The notes below the pieces were generated by a model. It was not told the origin of the DNA. It worked only from the letters and a program-made list of their open reading frames with translations, and searched no databases. From Curtobacterium sp. 9128 (GTDB lineage: Bacteria; Actinomycetota; Actinomycetes; Actinomycetales; Microbacteriaceae), in assembly GCF_900086645.1 (NCBI RefSeq), contig NZ_LT576451.1, positions 1,798,001-1,862,000 on the forward strand: a DNA stretch of 64,000 bases, written 5' to 3'. The first letter of the stretch is position 1, and every line of letters begins with the position of its first letter. This document shows, one piece after another, positions 52,477-61,855 of the stretch. The position numbers and the translations under genes were made by a program.

Positions 52477-52505
52477 CCGTTCGTGCTGACGCTTAGGGTG
52501 GTCTG

Positions 52506-52730
52506 ATGCGTGTGAGTGAGTTCTGGCGAGCCGTCGACCAGGTCTTCGGGGAGGCCTACGGCGCGGTCGTCGCCCGTGACGTGGTGCTCGAGGAGCTCGG
52601 CGGGCGCTCCGCTGCCGATGCCATCGCCGCCGGGATCGACACCCGGAAGGTGTGGGACGCACTGTGTGACTCGCAGGACGTCCCGCAGGATCGGCGGCAC
52701 GGCAAGGGGTTGTTGGAGCCGCGCGACTAG
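52506..52730 (+). CDS. DUF3046 family protein
   Basis: The 74-residue protein (MRVSEFWRAVDQVFGEAYG..., ending DVPQDRRHGKGLLEPRD) is a DUF3046 member, a short actinobacterial family almost always found just upstream of recA. Function unknown. ATG at 52506 is 6 nt after TAGGGT (52494-52499), a leaderless start. The recA regulatory region begins right after its stop. Confidence 0.88.
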   Translation: MRVSEFWRAVDQVFGEAYGAVVARDVVLEELGGRSAADAIAAGIDTRKVWDALCDSQDVPQDRRHGKGLLEPRD

Positions 52731-52741
52731 CGTTCTGCGAC

Positions 52742-52779
52742 CGAACATCTGTTCGGCGTGTCGCTCGAACGCGTGTTCG
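52742..52779. promoter_or_regulatory. Two SOS (LexA) boxes upstream of recA
   Basis: CGAACATCTGTTCG (52742-52755) and CGAACGCGTGTTCG (52766-52779) both match CGAAC-N4-GTTCG exactly, the actinobacterial LexA box, with centres 24 bp apart (about two helical turns). They lie 209-246 bp before the recA ATG, and the leader between holds no gene. Two sites suggest tighter or cooperative repression. Confidence 0.85.
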
Positions 52780-52987
52780 ATGGGTGATAGCTTCCTGCAC
52801 AGCGGCGTGATCGGCGGATTCATCCACAGTCAGCGCGGTGACCGGCATCGATGTCGGTGGCCCGCCCTAGGTTCGAAGCCATCGGGAACGTCCGAAGCCT
52901 TGTCGAAGAACCAGGGGCCTTGCACCACCGGCCCCGGGGGACGGGACAGCCTACAGGCGGCCGACATCGAGCACGAAGGAGCACACC

Positions 52988-54058
52988 ATGCCATCACCCG
53001 CAGACCGCGAGAAGTCCCTCGAGACCGCACTCGCCCAGATCGACCGGCAGTTCGGCAAGGGCGCGGTGATGCGCCTCGGCTCCGACGAGCGTGCACCGGT
53101 CGCGACCATCCCGACCGGCTCCGTCGCCCTCGATGTCGCGCTCGGGATCGGTGGGCTGCCGCGTGGCCGCATCATCGAGATCTACGGCCCGGAGTCCTCG
53201 GGTAAGACCACCCTGACGATCCACGCCATCGCGAACGCGCAGCGCAACGGTGGCATCGCCGCCTTCATCGACGCCGAGCACGCGCTCGACCCCGAGTACG
53301 CCAAGAAGCTCGGCGTGGACATCGACGCGTTGCTCGTGTCGCAGCCCGACACCGCCGAGCAGGCACTCGAGATCGCCGACATGCTCGTCCGCTCCGGCTC
53401 GATCGACCTGATCGTCATCGACTCCGTCGCGGCGCTCGTGCCCCGCGCCGAGATCGAAGGCGAGATGGGTGACTCCCACGTGGGCCTCCAGGCACGACTC
53501 ATGTCGCAGGCGCTCCGCAAGCTCGCCGGTGGGCTGAACCAGACGCAGACCACGATGATCTTCATCAACCAGCTGCGCGAGAAGATCGGTGTGTTCTTCG
53601 GCTCCCCGGAGACCACGTCCGGCGGTAAGGCGCTGAAGTTCTACGCGTCGGTCCGCCTCGACATCCGTCGCATCGAGACGCTGAAGAGCGGCACCGACGC
53701 CGTCGGCAACCGCACCCGCGTGAAGGTCGTCAAGAACAAGATGGCGCCGCCCTTCAAGCAGGCGGAGTTCGACATCCTCTACGGCACGGGCATCTCGCGT
53801 GAAGGCTCGCTGCTGGACTTCGGCGTGGACCACGGCATCGTCAAGAAGTCCGGTGCCTGGTACACCTACGACGGCGACCAGCTCGGGCAGGGCAAGGAGA
53901 ACTCGCGTTCCTTCCTGATCCAGAACCCGGAGATCGCTGCGGAGATCGAAGGCAAGATCCTCGCCAAGCTCGGCATCGGTGGCGCCAAGGCCACCGAAGA
54001 AGCAACGGCACCGGTCGAGTCGCTCGAAGCCAAGCTCACCGCACGCAAGGGCGCGTGA
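52988..54058 (+). CDS. recA: Recombinase RecA
   Basis: The 356-residue RecA has Walker [10 protein letters not shown] (Lys73), the [21 protein letters not shown] region with Walker B and loop L1, and the L2 region [20 protein letters not shown]. It drives strand exchange and LexA self-cleavage. ATG at 52988 has AAGGAG nine nt upstream. recX overlaps by four bases (GTGA). Confidence 0.98.
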   Translation: MPSPADREKSLETALAQIDRQFGKGAVMRLGSDERAPVATIPTGSVALDVALGIGGLPRGRIIEIYGPESSGKTTLTIHAIANAQRNGGIAAFIDAEHALDPEYAKKLGVDIDALLVSQPDTAEQALEIADMLVRSGSIDLIVIDSVAALVPRAEIEGEMGDSHVGLQARLMSQALRKLAGGLNQTQTTMIFINQLREKIGVFFGSPETTSGGKALKFYASVRLDIRRIETLKSGTDAVGNRTRVKVVKNKMAPPFKQAEFDILYGTGISREGSLLDFGVDHGIVKKSGAWYTYDGDQLGQGKENSRSFLIQNPEIAAEIEGKILAKLGIGGAKATEEATAPVESLEAKLTARKGA

Positions 54059-54918
54059 CCGGGCACGACGACGGCAGCGACGACCTCGCACCGGTCACCG
54101 ACCTGTTCGGTGCGAGGTCCCGCCGCCGTCGGACACCGCCGCTGCCCGAGCCCGAGAGCGAAGCGGACACCCCCGGCGTCGAGAGGACGCGCGATGCCGA
54201 TGCCGATGCGAGCGCGCCGGTTCCGCTCCGTGCACACCGTGCGCAGTCCGAGTGGGTCTCACCGGTCGTGGGGGACGGTTCCGGTCGCAGCGCCCGCGCC
54301 GAGCAGGACGGCTACGCCACCGACGTGGCCGATGCCACGACGGCGTCGGTGTTCTCGATCGCCGGCGGTGACGAGATCGACCCCGCTGATGCGCCCCGGC
54401 CGCTGGACGAACAACGCGCGGACGCCGAGGGGCTCAGCATGCGCGCCCTCGGCCGGAAGGGCGTGAGCGAGTCCGAGCTCCGGACGATGCTCCGGGGCAA
54501 CGACCTCGACCCGGACGTGGTCGAGCACGAGGTCGAGCGGCTCACCCGTGTGGGGCTGCTCGACGACGTCGCCCTCGCGACCGACCTCGTGGACCGGCTC
54601 CACGATCGCAAGGGACTCGGGCGCCAGGGTGTCGTCGCCGAACTCCGCCGGCGTGGCATCGACCAGGCGGCGATCGACGCGGCCCTCGACGCTGCGGCGG
54701 ACGACGAGGACGACGAGTTCATCCGTGCGATCGAGCTCGCCGAGAAGCGCGCCGGTCAGCTCAGGGGACTGGATCGTGCGACCGCAGAGCGCCGGCTCTC
54801 CGGATTCCTGATGCGCAAGGGCTACAACGGCGGCGTCGTCCGCATCGCGGTGGAGCGAGCGCTCGACGGCGGCGGGTCACGGAAGGGCGGGCCGCGCGGC
54901 ACGGTCCGGTTCGAGTAG
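54055..54918 (+). CDS. recX: RecA modulator RecX
   Basis: The 287-residue protein inhibits or modulates RecA filaments. The conserved RecX core (three-helix repeats) spans roughly residues 125-275: [40 protein letters not shown] and [19 protein letters not shown]. The first ~120 residues are an acidic, low-complexity extension not found in short RecX proteins. GTG at 54055 overlaps the recA stop, so it is co-translated with recA. Confidence 0.93.
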   Translation: MTGHDDGSDDLAPVTDLFGARSRRRRTPPLPEPESEADTPGVERTRDADADASAPVPLRAHRAQSEWVSPVVGDGSGRSARAEQDGYATDVADATTASVFSIAGGDEIDPADAPRPLDEQRADAEGLSMRALGRKGVSESELRTMLRGNDLDPDVVEHEVERLTRVGLLDDVALATDLVDRLHDRKGLGRQGVVAELRRRGIDQAAIDAALDAAADDEDDEFIRAIELAEKRAGQLRGLDRATAERRLSGFLMRKGYNGGVVRIAVERALDGGGSRKGGPRGTVRFE

Positions 54919-54973
54919 GCGCCGATCCACCACGCGCCGATTTCCCACGCGCCGATTTACCCCACGTGCCGAT
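54919..54973 (+). repeat. Four GCGCCGAT direct repeats before miaB
   Basis: GCGCCGAT occurs at 54919-54926, 54934-54941 and 54949-54956, with GTGCCGAT at 54966-54973. The periods are 15, 15 and 17 bp, separated by TTCCCAC-like spacers. The last copy abuts the miaB -10 (TACACT, 54975-54980). It may be a tandem duplication or an array of binding half-sites. Confidence 0.75.
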
Positions 54974-54989
54974 TTACACTGGGACGACC

Positions 54990-56483
54990 ATGGCCACCGT
55001 CGCAGCGCAGCCCCGCACCTACGAAGTCCGCACCTACGGGTGCCAGATGAACGTGCACGACTCCGAGCGCCTCAGCGGGTCGCTGCAGGCCGCCGGGTAC
55101 GTCGCGGCGGACGGCACCCAGGCGGACGTCGTGGTGATCAACACGTGCGCTGTGCGTGAGAACGCCGACAACCGGCTCTACGGCAACCTCGGGCAGCTCG
55201 CGGGCATCAAGCGGGACCACCCCGGCATGCAGATCGCGGTGGGTGGCTGCCTGGCGCAGAAGGACAAGAACGTCATCCTCGAGAAGGCGCCGTGGGTCGA
55301 CGTCGTCTTCGGCACGCACAACATGGGGTCGCTGCCGACGCTGTTGGAGCGCGCCCGGCACAACGGTGAGGCGCAGCTCGAGATCCTCGAGTCCCTGGAC
55401 GTCTTCCCGTCGACGCTGCCGACCAAGCGCGACTCGACGCACAGCGGGTGGGTGTCGATCTCCGTCGGCTGCAACAACACCTGCACGTTCTGCATCGTCC
55501 CGTCGCTCCGTGGCAAGGAGAAGGACCGTCGTCCCGGCGACGTCCTCGCGGAGATCCAGGCGCTCGTCGACGACGGCGCGATCGAGGTCACGCTGCTCGG
55601 CCAGAACGTGAACTCCTACGGCGTCGAGTTCGGGGACCGGCAGGCGTTCGGCAAGCTGCTGCGCGCCGCCGGACAGATCGAGGGCCTCGAGCGCGTGCGG
55701 TTCACGAGCCCGCACCCGGCGGCCTTCACCGACGACGTCATCGACGCGATGGCCGAGACCCCGAACGTGATGCCGCAGCTGCACATGCCGCTGCAGTCCG
55801 GCTCGGACCGAGTCCTCAAGGCGATGCGCCGCAGCTACCGGAGCGAGCGGTTCCTCGGGATCCTGGACCGCGTGCGCGCCAAGATCCCGAACGCGGCGAT
55901 CTCCACCGACATCATCGTGGGGTTCCCCGGCGAGACCGAGGCCGACTTCGAGGACACGATGCGCGTCGTCGAACAGGCCCGGTTCGCGTCGGCGTTCACG
56001 TTCCAGTACTCGATCCGCCCCGGGACCCCGGCGGCCACGATGGACGACCAGCTCCCCAAGGAGGTCGTCCAGGCACGCTACGAGCGGCTCACCGCGCTGC
56101 AGGATCGCATCACCGCGGAGGAGAACCAGCGGCAGGTCGGCCGTACGGTCGACGTCCTGGTGGCGACCGGTGAGGGCAAGAAGGACGGTGCCACGCACCG
56201 GCTGTCCGGCCGCGCCGAGGACTCCCGTCTCGTGCACTTCTCGGTGCCGGCCGGCTCCGACGTCCCGCGCCCCGGCGACGTCGTCACGGTCGAGGTGACC
56301 CGTGCTGCACCGCACTTCCTGATCGCGGACACCGACCAGCCGCTCCGCATCCGGCGCACCCGTGCCGGCGAGGCGTGGGACCGTGCGCAGGCCGAGTCCT
56401 GCGGTGTCCCGGCCCCGGCGGCACCTGGTGACGGGCCGAAGCCGGTGTCGCTCGGTCTGCCGACGATCCGTGTCGGCCGCTGA
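54990..56483 (+). CDS. miaB: tRNA-2-methylthio-N6-dimethylallyladenosine synthase
   Basis: The 497-residue radical SAM methylthiotransferase modifies i6A37 in tRNA. The N-terminal domain has cluster cysteines in [21 protein letters not shown] and GGCLAQ. The radical SAM motif is CNNTCTFC (Cys161, Cys165, Cys168), and a TRAM domain ends the protein. ATG at 54990 lies 9 nt after TACACT. miaA overlaps its end by 14 bp, so both steps of A37 modification are coupled. Confidence 0.96.
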   Translation: MATVAAQPRTYEVRTYGCQMNVHDSERLSGSLQAAGYVAADGTQADVVVINTCAVRENADNRLYGNLGQLAGIKRDHPGMQIAVGGCLAQKDKNVILEKAPWVDVVFGTHNMGSLPTLLERARHNGEAQLEILESLDVFPSTLPTKRDSTHSGWVSISVGCNNTCTFCIVPSLRGKEKDRRPGDVLAEIQALVDDGAIEVTLLGQNVNSYGVEFGDRQAFGKLLRAAGQIEGLERVRFTSPHPAAFTDDVIDAMAETPNVMPQLHMPLQSGSDRVLKAMRRSYRSERFLGILDRVRAKIPNAAISTDIIVGFPGETEADFEDTMRVVEQARFASAFTFQYSIRPGTPAATMDDQLPKEVVQARYERLTALQDRITAEENQRQVGRTVDVLVATGEGKKDGATHRLSGRAEDSRLVHFSVPAGSDVPRPGDVVTVEVTRAAPHFLIADTDQPLRIRRTRAGEAWDRAQAESCGVPAPAAPGDGPKPVSLGLPTIRVGR

Positions 56484-57450
56484 GCCCGCACCGGGACTGC
56501 ACGGCGAGCCGGGCGAGCCCGCGGCCGGCACCGTCTCGCTGATCGCCGTCGTCGGCGCGACCGGCACCGGCAAGTCCGACCTGGCGATCGCGATCGCCGA
56601 TCGACACCGTGCGCACGGCCGGAACGCCGAGATCGTCAACGCTGACGCGATGCAGTTCTACCGCGGCATGGACATCGGCACCGCGAAGGTCCCGCTCGCC
56701 GAACGACACGGCATCCCGCACCACCAGCTGGACGTGCTCGACGTCACCGACGAGGCGAGCGTCGCCGCGTACCAGCGCGACGCACGAGCGATCATCGGTC
56801 GGATCGTCGACGACGGCGGGGTCGCGGTCCTCGTGGGGGGCAGCGGCCTCTACGTGTCGTCCGTCCTGCACGACCTCGAGTTCCCCGGCACCGACCCGGA
56901 ACTCCGCGCCGCGCTGGAACGCGAGCACGCGGACGACGGACCGAACGCACTGCTCGCGCGGCTGCGCGAACTCGACCCGGCGGCCGCCGAGACGATCGAC
57001 GTCCGCAACCCACGGCGGTTGATCCGCGCCGTGGAGATCGCGAGCCGATCCGACCGGGTCACCCCGAGCCTCCCGTCCGCGCCGCGCGCGTGGCGACCCG
57101 CCCGTGTCCTGCACCTGCGTCGTGATCGTGCGCAGCTCGTCGCCGCGCTCCACGACCGCGCAGCGGGCATGTTCCGTGACGGACTCGTCGACGAGGTCGC
57201 CGCGCTGCGGACGCGCGGGCTCGAGCAGGGACGCACGGCGCGTGCCGCGATCGGGTACTCCCAGGCGCTCGGCGTCCTGCGCGGCGACGCGACGGTCGCC
57301 GACGCCGTCGAGGCGACCGCGGTGGCGACGCGGAAGTACGCCAGGCGACAGGTCTCCTGGTTCAAGCGGTACGCCGACGCCGAGGACCTCGACGTGACCG
57401 GTGCCGACCGGCAGGAGCTCTCGGACGTGGCCCGTAGGATCGTCCCGTGA
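56470..57450 (+). CDS. miaA: tRNA dimethylallyltransferase
   Basis: The 326-residue prenyltransferase makes i6A37, the substrate of MiaB. Walker A-like [12 protein letters not shown] (Lys35), [17 protein letters not shown] and [11 protein letters not shown] are intact. The start is GTG at 56470 inside miaB. A GAGCCTCCCGTCCG half-repeat (57066-57079) is embedded after [12 protein letters not shown] and encodes PSLPSA. dapF starts at the overlapping GTGA. Confidence 0.94.
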   Translation: MSAAEPAPGLHGEPGEPAAGTVSLIAVVGATGTGKSDLAIAIADRHRAHGRNAEIVNADAMQFYRGMDIGTAKVPLAERHGIPHHQLDVLDVTDEASVAAYQRDARAIIGRIVDDGGVAVLVGGSGLYVSSVLHDLEFPGTDPELRAALEREHADDGPNALLARLRELDPAAAETIDVRNPRRLIRAVEIASRSDRVTPSLPSAPRAWRPARVLHLRRDRAQLVAALHDRAAGMFRDGLVDEVAALRTRGLEQGRTARAAIGYSQALGVLRGDATVADAVEATAVATRKYARRQVSWFKRYADAEDLDVTGADRQELSDVARRIVP

Positions 57451-58337
57451 CCGAGCTGCACTTCACCAAGGGCCAGGGGACCGGCAACGACTTCGTCCTG
57501 TTCGCCGACCCGGACGCGACGGTCGACCTGACGCCGGACCGGATCCGCGCGATCGCCGACCGACGGTTCGGTGTGGGGGCCGACGGCGTGATCCGGGCGG
57601 TGCGGGCTGATGCCCTCCCCGAGGGGCGCGCCATCGCTGCGTCCGCTCCCGAGGTCACGTGGTTCATGGACTACCACAACGCCGACGGCACGGTCGCGGA
57701 GATGTGCGGGAACGGCATCCGTGTCTTCGCGCGCTACCTGACCGAGTCCGGGCTCGTGGACCTCGAACCCGGCGAGACCCTGTCCGTGGGGAGCCGCAAG
57801 GGCATCGTCGACATCCAGCGGCAGGCGAACGGGTTCGCAGCCGACCTCGGGCGGTGGGACCTCGGCATCGAGGGCGGTGGGTCTTCCGACGTGCTCGTCC
57901 GCGCGAAGAACCTCGACCGTGCCCGCCCGGGCCTCGGTATCGACGTCGGCAACCCGCACGTCGTGGTCGCCGTCGCGACGGAGGACGAGCTCGCCGACCT
58001 CGACCTGACCTACGTCCCTGTGCTCGACCCGGCACCGGCGGCCGGTGCGAACGTCGAGTTCGTGCTGCCGGGGGAGCCGCTCGTGCAGGACGGCGTCGGG
58101 CAGATCACGATGCGGGTGCACGAGCGGGGGAGCGGCGAGACGCTGTCCTGCGGCACCGGTGCGGTCGCCGCAGCGCTCGCGACGCGGTACTGGGCGGGGG
58201 CCAGCGCGCCGGACACCTGGCGTGTGCGGGTCCCTGGTGGCGTCGTGACCGTACGGATGTTCGCGGCCGAGGACGGCGAGCACGTGTCGCTCGCCGGTCC
58301 GGCCGAGCTGGTCTTCTCCGGCGACCTGACCGTCTGA
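57447..58337 (+). CDS. dapF: Diaminopimelate epimerase
   Basis: The 296-residue enzyme interconverts LL- and meso-diaminopimelate. The two catalytic cysteines are Cys87 in [14 protein letters not shown] and Cys235 in [26 protein letters not shown] starts the fold. GTG at 57447 overlaps the miaA stop and also lies 6 nt after TAGGAT (57435-57440), so it can be read both from the miaBA transcript and from an internal leaderless promoter. Confidence 0.96.
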   Translation: MTELHFTKGQGTGNDFVLFADPDATVDLTPDRIRAIADRRFGVGADGVIRAVRADALPEGRAIAASAPEVTWFMDYHNADGTVAEMCGNGIRVFARYLTESGLVDLEPGETLSVGSRKGIVDIQRQANGFAADLGRWDLGIEGGGSSDVLVRAKNLDRARPGLGIDVGNPHVVVAVATEDELADLDLTYVPVLDPAPAAGANVEFVLPGEPLVQDGVGQITMRVHERGSGETLSCGTGAVAAALATRYWAGASAPDTWRVRVPGGVVTVRMFAAEDGEHVSLAGPAELVFSGDLTV

Positions 58338-58390
58338 CGCGGGGCGCGCGGCGGTGCGCTTGAGACGCCCGACCGGCCGCCGATGCAGCC

Positions 58391-58507
58391 GAGAGGTCAC
58401 GAAACCCCGCTCACTGCCGTTGAGCGGTCGCGAGCTGTCGCCTGTGCCCGTCGCGAACGACGATCGGTGACCACTCGGCGACCCTAAGCGGGGTGTCGTG
58501 ACCACTC
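58391..58507. repeat. 117-bp inverted repeat after dapF
   Basis: The arm at 58391-58411 (GAGAGGTCACGAAACCCCGCT) and the arm at 58487-58507 are inverted copies with two mismatches, around an interior that holds further GGTCGCGA/TCGCGA elements. It lies between dapF and the convergent methyltransferase gene. No coding potential is seen in 58338-58661. Confidence 0.7.
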
Positions 58508-58530
58508 GACGGCGACCGCGGACGCAGGCA

Positions 58531-58602
58531 CCCGCGCGGGCACGGGCGCATGGGCAGGCACGGGCACGCGCGCGGGCGCACGGGCGCTCGCACGGGCAGA
58601 CG
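58531..58602. repeat. Low-complexity GCACGGGC-rich tract
   Basis: GCACGGGC or a close variant recurs about five times in 72 bp (for example at 58558-58565, 58578-58585 and 58590-58597). Together with the preceding inverted repeat it fills the dapF-methyltransferase spacer. Confidence 0.6.
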
Positions 58603-58661
58603 AACGCGTCGGCCGAGGTGCGCGCGCACCGCGTGCCCCACCTCGCTGGTCCGTGACGCGG

Positions 58662-59276
58662 CTACTCCGCCGTGCGGTGCACGCGCAGCACGCGGAACCC
58701 CTTGTCCGTCGACGCCCGCGAGACGTGGAACGACGCCCCGAGCGTGTCGTGGAGCCATCGCTGCAAGGAGTCACCACCGAGGTCCTTCGACACGACGAGC
58801 CAGGCGTCGCCGGACACCTCGAGCCGGGGGAGCCAGGTCATCAGGATGTCGTGGAGTTCGTCCTTGCCGACCCGGATCGGTGGGTTCGACCAGATCGTCC
58901 GGAAGCGCAGGTCCGCCGGGACGTCGGAGGGGACCCCGATCGACACGTTCGTGACCCCGGCGGCTTCGGCGTTGGCGCGCGCGAGGTCGAGCACGCGCTC
59001 GTTCACGTCGACGCCCCAGACCTGTGCGTCCGGGGAGTGGAGCGCCATCGTGATCGCGATCGGCCCCCACCCGCAACCGACGTCGAGGAGTGCGCCGTCG
59101 TGCGCGGGCGGCGGAACGGAGCCCAGCAGCACCCGGGTCCCGCGGTCGATGCCGTCCGGGCTGAAGACCCCGGACGCAGTGGTCAGCGCCAGGGAACGAC
59201 CCGCCAGCGTCACGTGGATCTGGCGCGGTCGCGCCTGGCTCTCCGGGGTGGCCGAGAAGTAGTGGTCGTTCGCCAT
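58662..59276 (-). CDS. RsmC-like class I SAM methyltransferase
   Basis: The 204-residue protein has the SAM-binding motif GALLDVGCGWGPIAITMA, the acidic loop VWGVDVNERVLDLARANA and the catalytic NPP in TIWSNPPIRVGKDELH. This set matches the methyltransferase-small family (RsmC/RlmG), which methylates guanine N2 in rRNA; the exact target is inferred. ATG at 59276 lies 6 nt after TACGGT (59288-59283). It is divergent from hflX. Confidence 0.87.
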   Translation of the reverse strand: MANDHYFSATPESQARPRQIHVTLAGRSLALTTASGVFSPDGIDRGTRVLLGSVPPPAHDGALLDVGCGWGPIAITMALHSPDAQVWGVDVNERVLDLARANAEAAGVTNVSIGVPSDVPADLRFRTIWSNPPIRVGKDELHDILMTWLPRLEVSGDAWLVVSKDLGGDSLQRWLHDTLGASFHVSRASTDKGFRVLRVHRTAE

Positions 59277-59337
59277 GGATGAACCGTACCGGCAACCCCG
59301 TGTGTCCTGGAGCCCGCAGAGGTACCCTGTGGACAGC

Positions 59338-60861
59338 ATGACGGATACCCACAACCAAGCTGAAGGCGACGGCGTCGTCGAGCGCGTGCTGCGCAACGCC
59401 GACTCGCGAGCCAGCTCGTCCATCTTCGCGCCGGCACAGGCGATCCAGACCCGCTCGGTCGACGAGCACGGCTGGGCCGGTGACGGCGACCAGTACGACC
59501 GCGACGACCGCGCAGCGCTGCGCCGCGTGGCCGGTCTCTCCACCGAGCTCGAGGACGTCACCGAGGTCGAGTACCGGCAACTCCGGCTCGAGCAGGTCGT
59601 CCTCATCGGCGTGTACGCCCAGGGCGACGCGGCCGACGCCGAGAACTCGCTCCGTGAGCTGTCGGCACTCGCCGAGACCGCGGGTGCCGTGGTCCTCGAC
59701 GGGCTGCTGCAGCGACGGCCCCACCCTGACCCCTCGACCTACCTCGGCAAGGGCAAGGCCGAAGAACTCGCGATGGTGGTCAAGGCCACCGGGGCCGACA
59801 CCGTGATCGCCGACACCGAGCTCGCCCCGTCCCAGCGCCGTGCGCTCGAGGACGTCGTCAAGGTGAAGGTCATCGACCGGACCGCCGTGATCCTCGACAT
59901 CTTCAGCCAGCACGCGAAGAGCCGCGAGGGCAAGGCGCAGGTCGAACTCGCGCAGCTCGAGTACCTCCTGCCGCGACTGCGCGGTTGGGGTGAGTCGATG
60001 TCCCGCCAGGCCGGTGGTCAGGTCTCCGGCGGTGCCGGCATGGGGTCGCGTGGTCCTGGTGAGACGAAGATCGAGCTGGACCGTCGCCGCATCCACACGC
60101 GGATGTCGAAGCTGCGTCGGCAGATCGCGTCGTTCCGTCCCGCGCGAGAGGCCAAGCGCGCCGACCGTCACCGCAACGAGGTGCCGAGCGTCGCGATCGC
60201 CGGGTACACGAACGCGGGCAAGTCGTCCCTCCTCAACCGGCTGACGAGCGCCGGCGTGCTCGTGCAGAACCAGCTCTTCGCGACGCTGGACTCCACGATC
60301 CGCCGGACGAACACCGGCAAGGGCCGCGAGTACACCTTCGCGGACACGGTCGGCTTCGTGCGCAACCTGCCGCACCAGCTCGTCGAGGCCTTCCGCTCCA
60401 CGCTCGAAGAGGTGGGCGAGGCCGACGTCATCGTGCACGTCGTCGACGGCTCGCACCCGGACCCCGCAGCCCAGCTCGCGACGGTCCGGGACGTCATCGG
60501 CGACGTCGGCGCCCGGGACATCCCCGAGATCGTCGCGTTCAACAAGTCGGACCTCATCGACGACGCCCAGCGGCTCGTGCTCGTAGGTCTCGCCCCGGAC
60601 GCCGTGTTCGTCTCGGCGCGCACCGGCGAGGGCATCCCGGAGCTCCTCCGGGCGATCGAGGCACGGCTCCCCGAGCCCGACGTCGAGCTCACCGTGGTGA
60701 TCCCGTACGAGCGTGGCGACCTGGTGTCGTCCCTGCACGACGCGGGTGCGGTCGAGTCCGTGGACTATGTCGAGGCGGGGACGCGACTGCGCGTGCGCGT
60801 CTTCCAGCGCCAGGTCGCCGAGCTCGACCCGTTCGTGGTCGCGCCCGTCACGACGGCCTAG
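59338..60861 (+). CDS. hflX: Ribosome-associated GTPase HflX
   Basis: The 507-residue GTPase has the HflX N-terminal domain with glycine-rich GQVSGGAGMGSRGPGETKIE. The G domain follows: G1 AGYTNAGKSSLLN, G2/G3 FATLDSTIRRTN and FADTVGFV, and G4 AFNKSDL. It splits stalled ribosomes in stress. ATG at 59338 lies 9 nt after TACCCT (59323-59328). The N-terminal ~65 residues are variable. A bidirectional terminator separates it from lexA. Confidence 0.95.
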   Translation: MTDTHNQAEGDGVVERVLRNADSRASSSIFAPAQAIQTRSVDEHGWAGDGDQYDRDDRAALRRVAGLSTELEDVTEVEYRQLRLEQVVLIGVYAQGDAADAENSLRELSALAETAGAVVLDGLLQRRPHPDPSTYLGKGKAEELAMVVKATGADTVIADTELAPSQRRALEDVVKVKVIDRTAVILDIFSQHAKSREGKAQVELAQLEYLLPRLRGWGESMSRQAGGQVSGGAGMGSRGPGETKIELDRRRIHTRMSKLRRQIASFRPAREAKRADRHRNEVPSVAIAGYTNAGKSSLLNRLTSAGVLVQNQLFATLDSTIRRTNTGKGREYTFADTVGFVRNLPHQLVEAFRSTLEEVGEADVIVHVVDGSHPDPAAQLATVRDVIGDVGARDIPEIVAFNKSDLIDDAQRLVLVGLAPDAVFVSARTGEGIPELLRAIEARLPEPDVELTVVIPYERGDLVSSLHDAGAVESVDYVEAGTRLRVRVFQRQVAELDPFVVAPVTTA

Positions 60862-60902
60862 GACCCCGCAGGCTCGCCTCCGCCAGACACGGCTCGGTCC
60901 CT

Positions 60903-60967
60903 GAGACACCCCAGAACACACGAAACGCCGCCGAATCCGGCGGCGTTTCGTCGTTCCCGAGGTGTCT
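60903..60967. terminator. Bidirectional terminator between hflX and lexA
   Basis: The inner stem CGAAACGCCGCCG (60921-60933) / CGGCGGCGTTTCG (60938-60950) is perfect, with a 4-nt loop. Outer arms GAGACACC (60903-60910) and GGTGTCTC (60960-60967) extend the symmetry, suiting both convergent genes. Confidence 0.9.
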
Positions 60968-60973
60968 CGCGCG

Positions 60974-61618
60974 TCAGATGCTGCGGAGGACGGCGACCAC
61001 CTTGCCGAGCACCGTCGCGGCGTCGCCGAGGATCGGTTCGAACGCGGAGTTGCGGGGGAGCAGCCACGTGTGGCCGTCCCGCTGTCGGAAGACCTTGACC
61101 GTGGCTTCCTCGTCGAGCATCGCCGCGACGACGTCGCCGTTCTCGGCGGTCTGCTGCGACCGGACGACGACCCAGTCGCCGTCACAGATCGCCGCGTCGA
61201 TCATCGACTCGCCGACGACCTTCAGCATGAAGAGGTCCCCGGTGCCGACGAGCTGACGGGGGAGCGGGATGATCTCGTCGACGTGCTGCTCTGCGGTGAT
61301 CGGAACACCCGCGGCGATGCGGCCGACGAGCGGGACGAGGGTCGTGGCGTCGACATCGGGGCCGTCCGCGTCCGGCGCCGGCTCGTCGACCAGGACCTCG
61401 AGCGCTCGCGGGCGGTTGGGGTCACGGCGGATCCAGCCGCCGAGCTCCAACTGGCCGAGCTGGTGCGACACGCTCGACAGTGACGAGAGGCCCGCAGCGT
61501 CGCCGATCTCGCGCATGCTCGGCGGGTACCCCCGGCTGGCGATCGACGCACGGATCGCGTCGAGGATCGCCTGCTGCTTCGCCGTCAGCGGTTTCTGTCC
61601 CCGCAGTTCGTCCGCCAC
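60974..61618 (-). CDS. lexA: SOS repressor LexA
   Basis: The 214-residue repressor has the winged helix [20 protein letters not shown]...[17 protein letters not shown]. The self-cleavage site is Ala103-Gly104 in RIAAGVPI, with catalytic Ser138 in VVGESMIDA and Lys175 in [11 protein letters not shown] at 61618 is chosen because the family starts close to PLTAKQQ; the upstream frame is not coding-like. Its promoter carries a near-consensus LexA box, so autoregulation is expected. Confidence 0.95.
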   Translation of the reverse strand: MADELRGQKPLTAKQQAILDAIRASIASRGYPPSMREIGDAAGLSSLSSVSHQLGQLELGGWIRRDPNRPRALEVLVDEPAPDADGPDVDATTLVPLVGRIAAGVPITAEQHVDEIIPLPRQLVGTGDLFMLKVVGESMIDAAICDGDWVVVRSQQTAENGDVVAAMLDEEATVKVFRQRDGHTWLLPRNSAFEPILGDAATVLGKVVAVLRSI

Positions 61619-61701
61619 GTCGTCTCGCCTTCTGGTCGGACCGGAGACGGCCTCTGCGGGAATGTCGGTGGTCCCCGTCAGGCTTGTCCCAGTCAGTCGA
61701 A

Positions 61702-61741
61702 ACAGTATCCGACCGCATGCTGCCGGACAAACACCTGTTCG
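61702..61741 (-). promoter_or_regulatory. lexA promoter with overlapping LexA box
   Basis: On the minus strand TTGTCC (61730-61725) and TACTGT (61707-61702) form a -35/-10 pair with a 17-bp spacer. CAAACACCTGTTCG (61728-61741), one mismatch from CGAAC-N4-GTTCG, overlaps the -35, the position expected for autorepression. The leader to the GTG at 61618 would be about 75 nt. Confidence 0.75.
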
Positions 61742-61783
61742 AGCGTGTCGCACGAAAACTCCCCAGAAATGTGTCCAGGGGAC

Positions 61784-61814
61784 TTGTGCGGCTGCCTGTT
61801 CGAACGTATGTTCG
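61784..61814 (+). promoter_or_regulatory. SOS promoter of the LysM gene, -10 inside the LexA box
   Basis: TTGTGC (61784-61789) and TATGTT (61807-61812) have a 17-bp spacer. The -10 lies inside CGAACGTATGTTCG (61801-61814), a perfect LexA box, so LexA binding should block the promoter directly. Confidence 0.8.
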
Positions 61815-61855
61815 GTACATCGCTTCGGTTCACCAGAGCAGGAAGGCACAACGAC

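Noticed and set aside
54966..54989. miaB start at GTG 54966
   Set aside because: This codon lies within the GCGCCGAT-type repeat and upstream of the TACACT -10; [19 protein letters not shown] from 54990 matches the family start.
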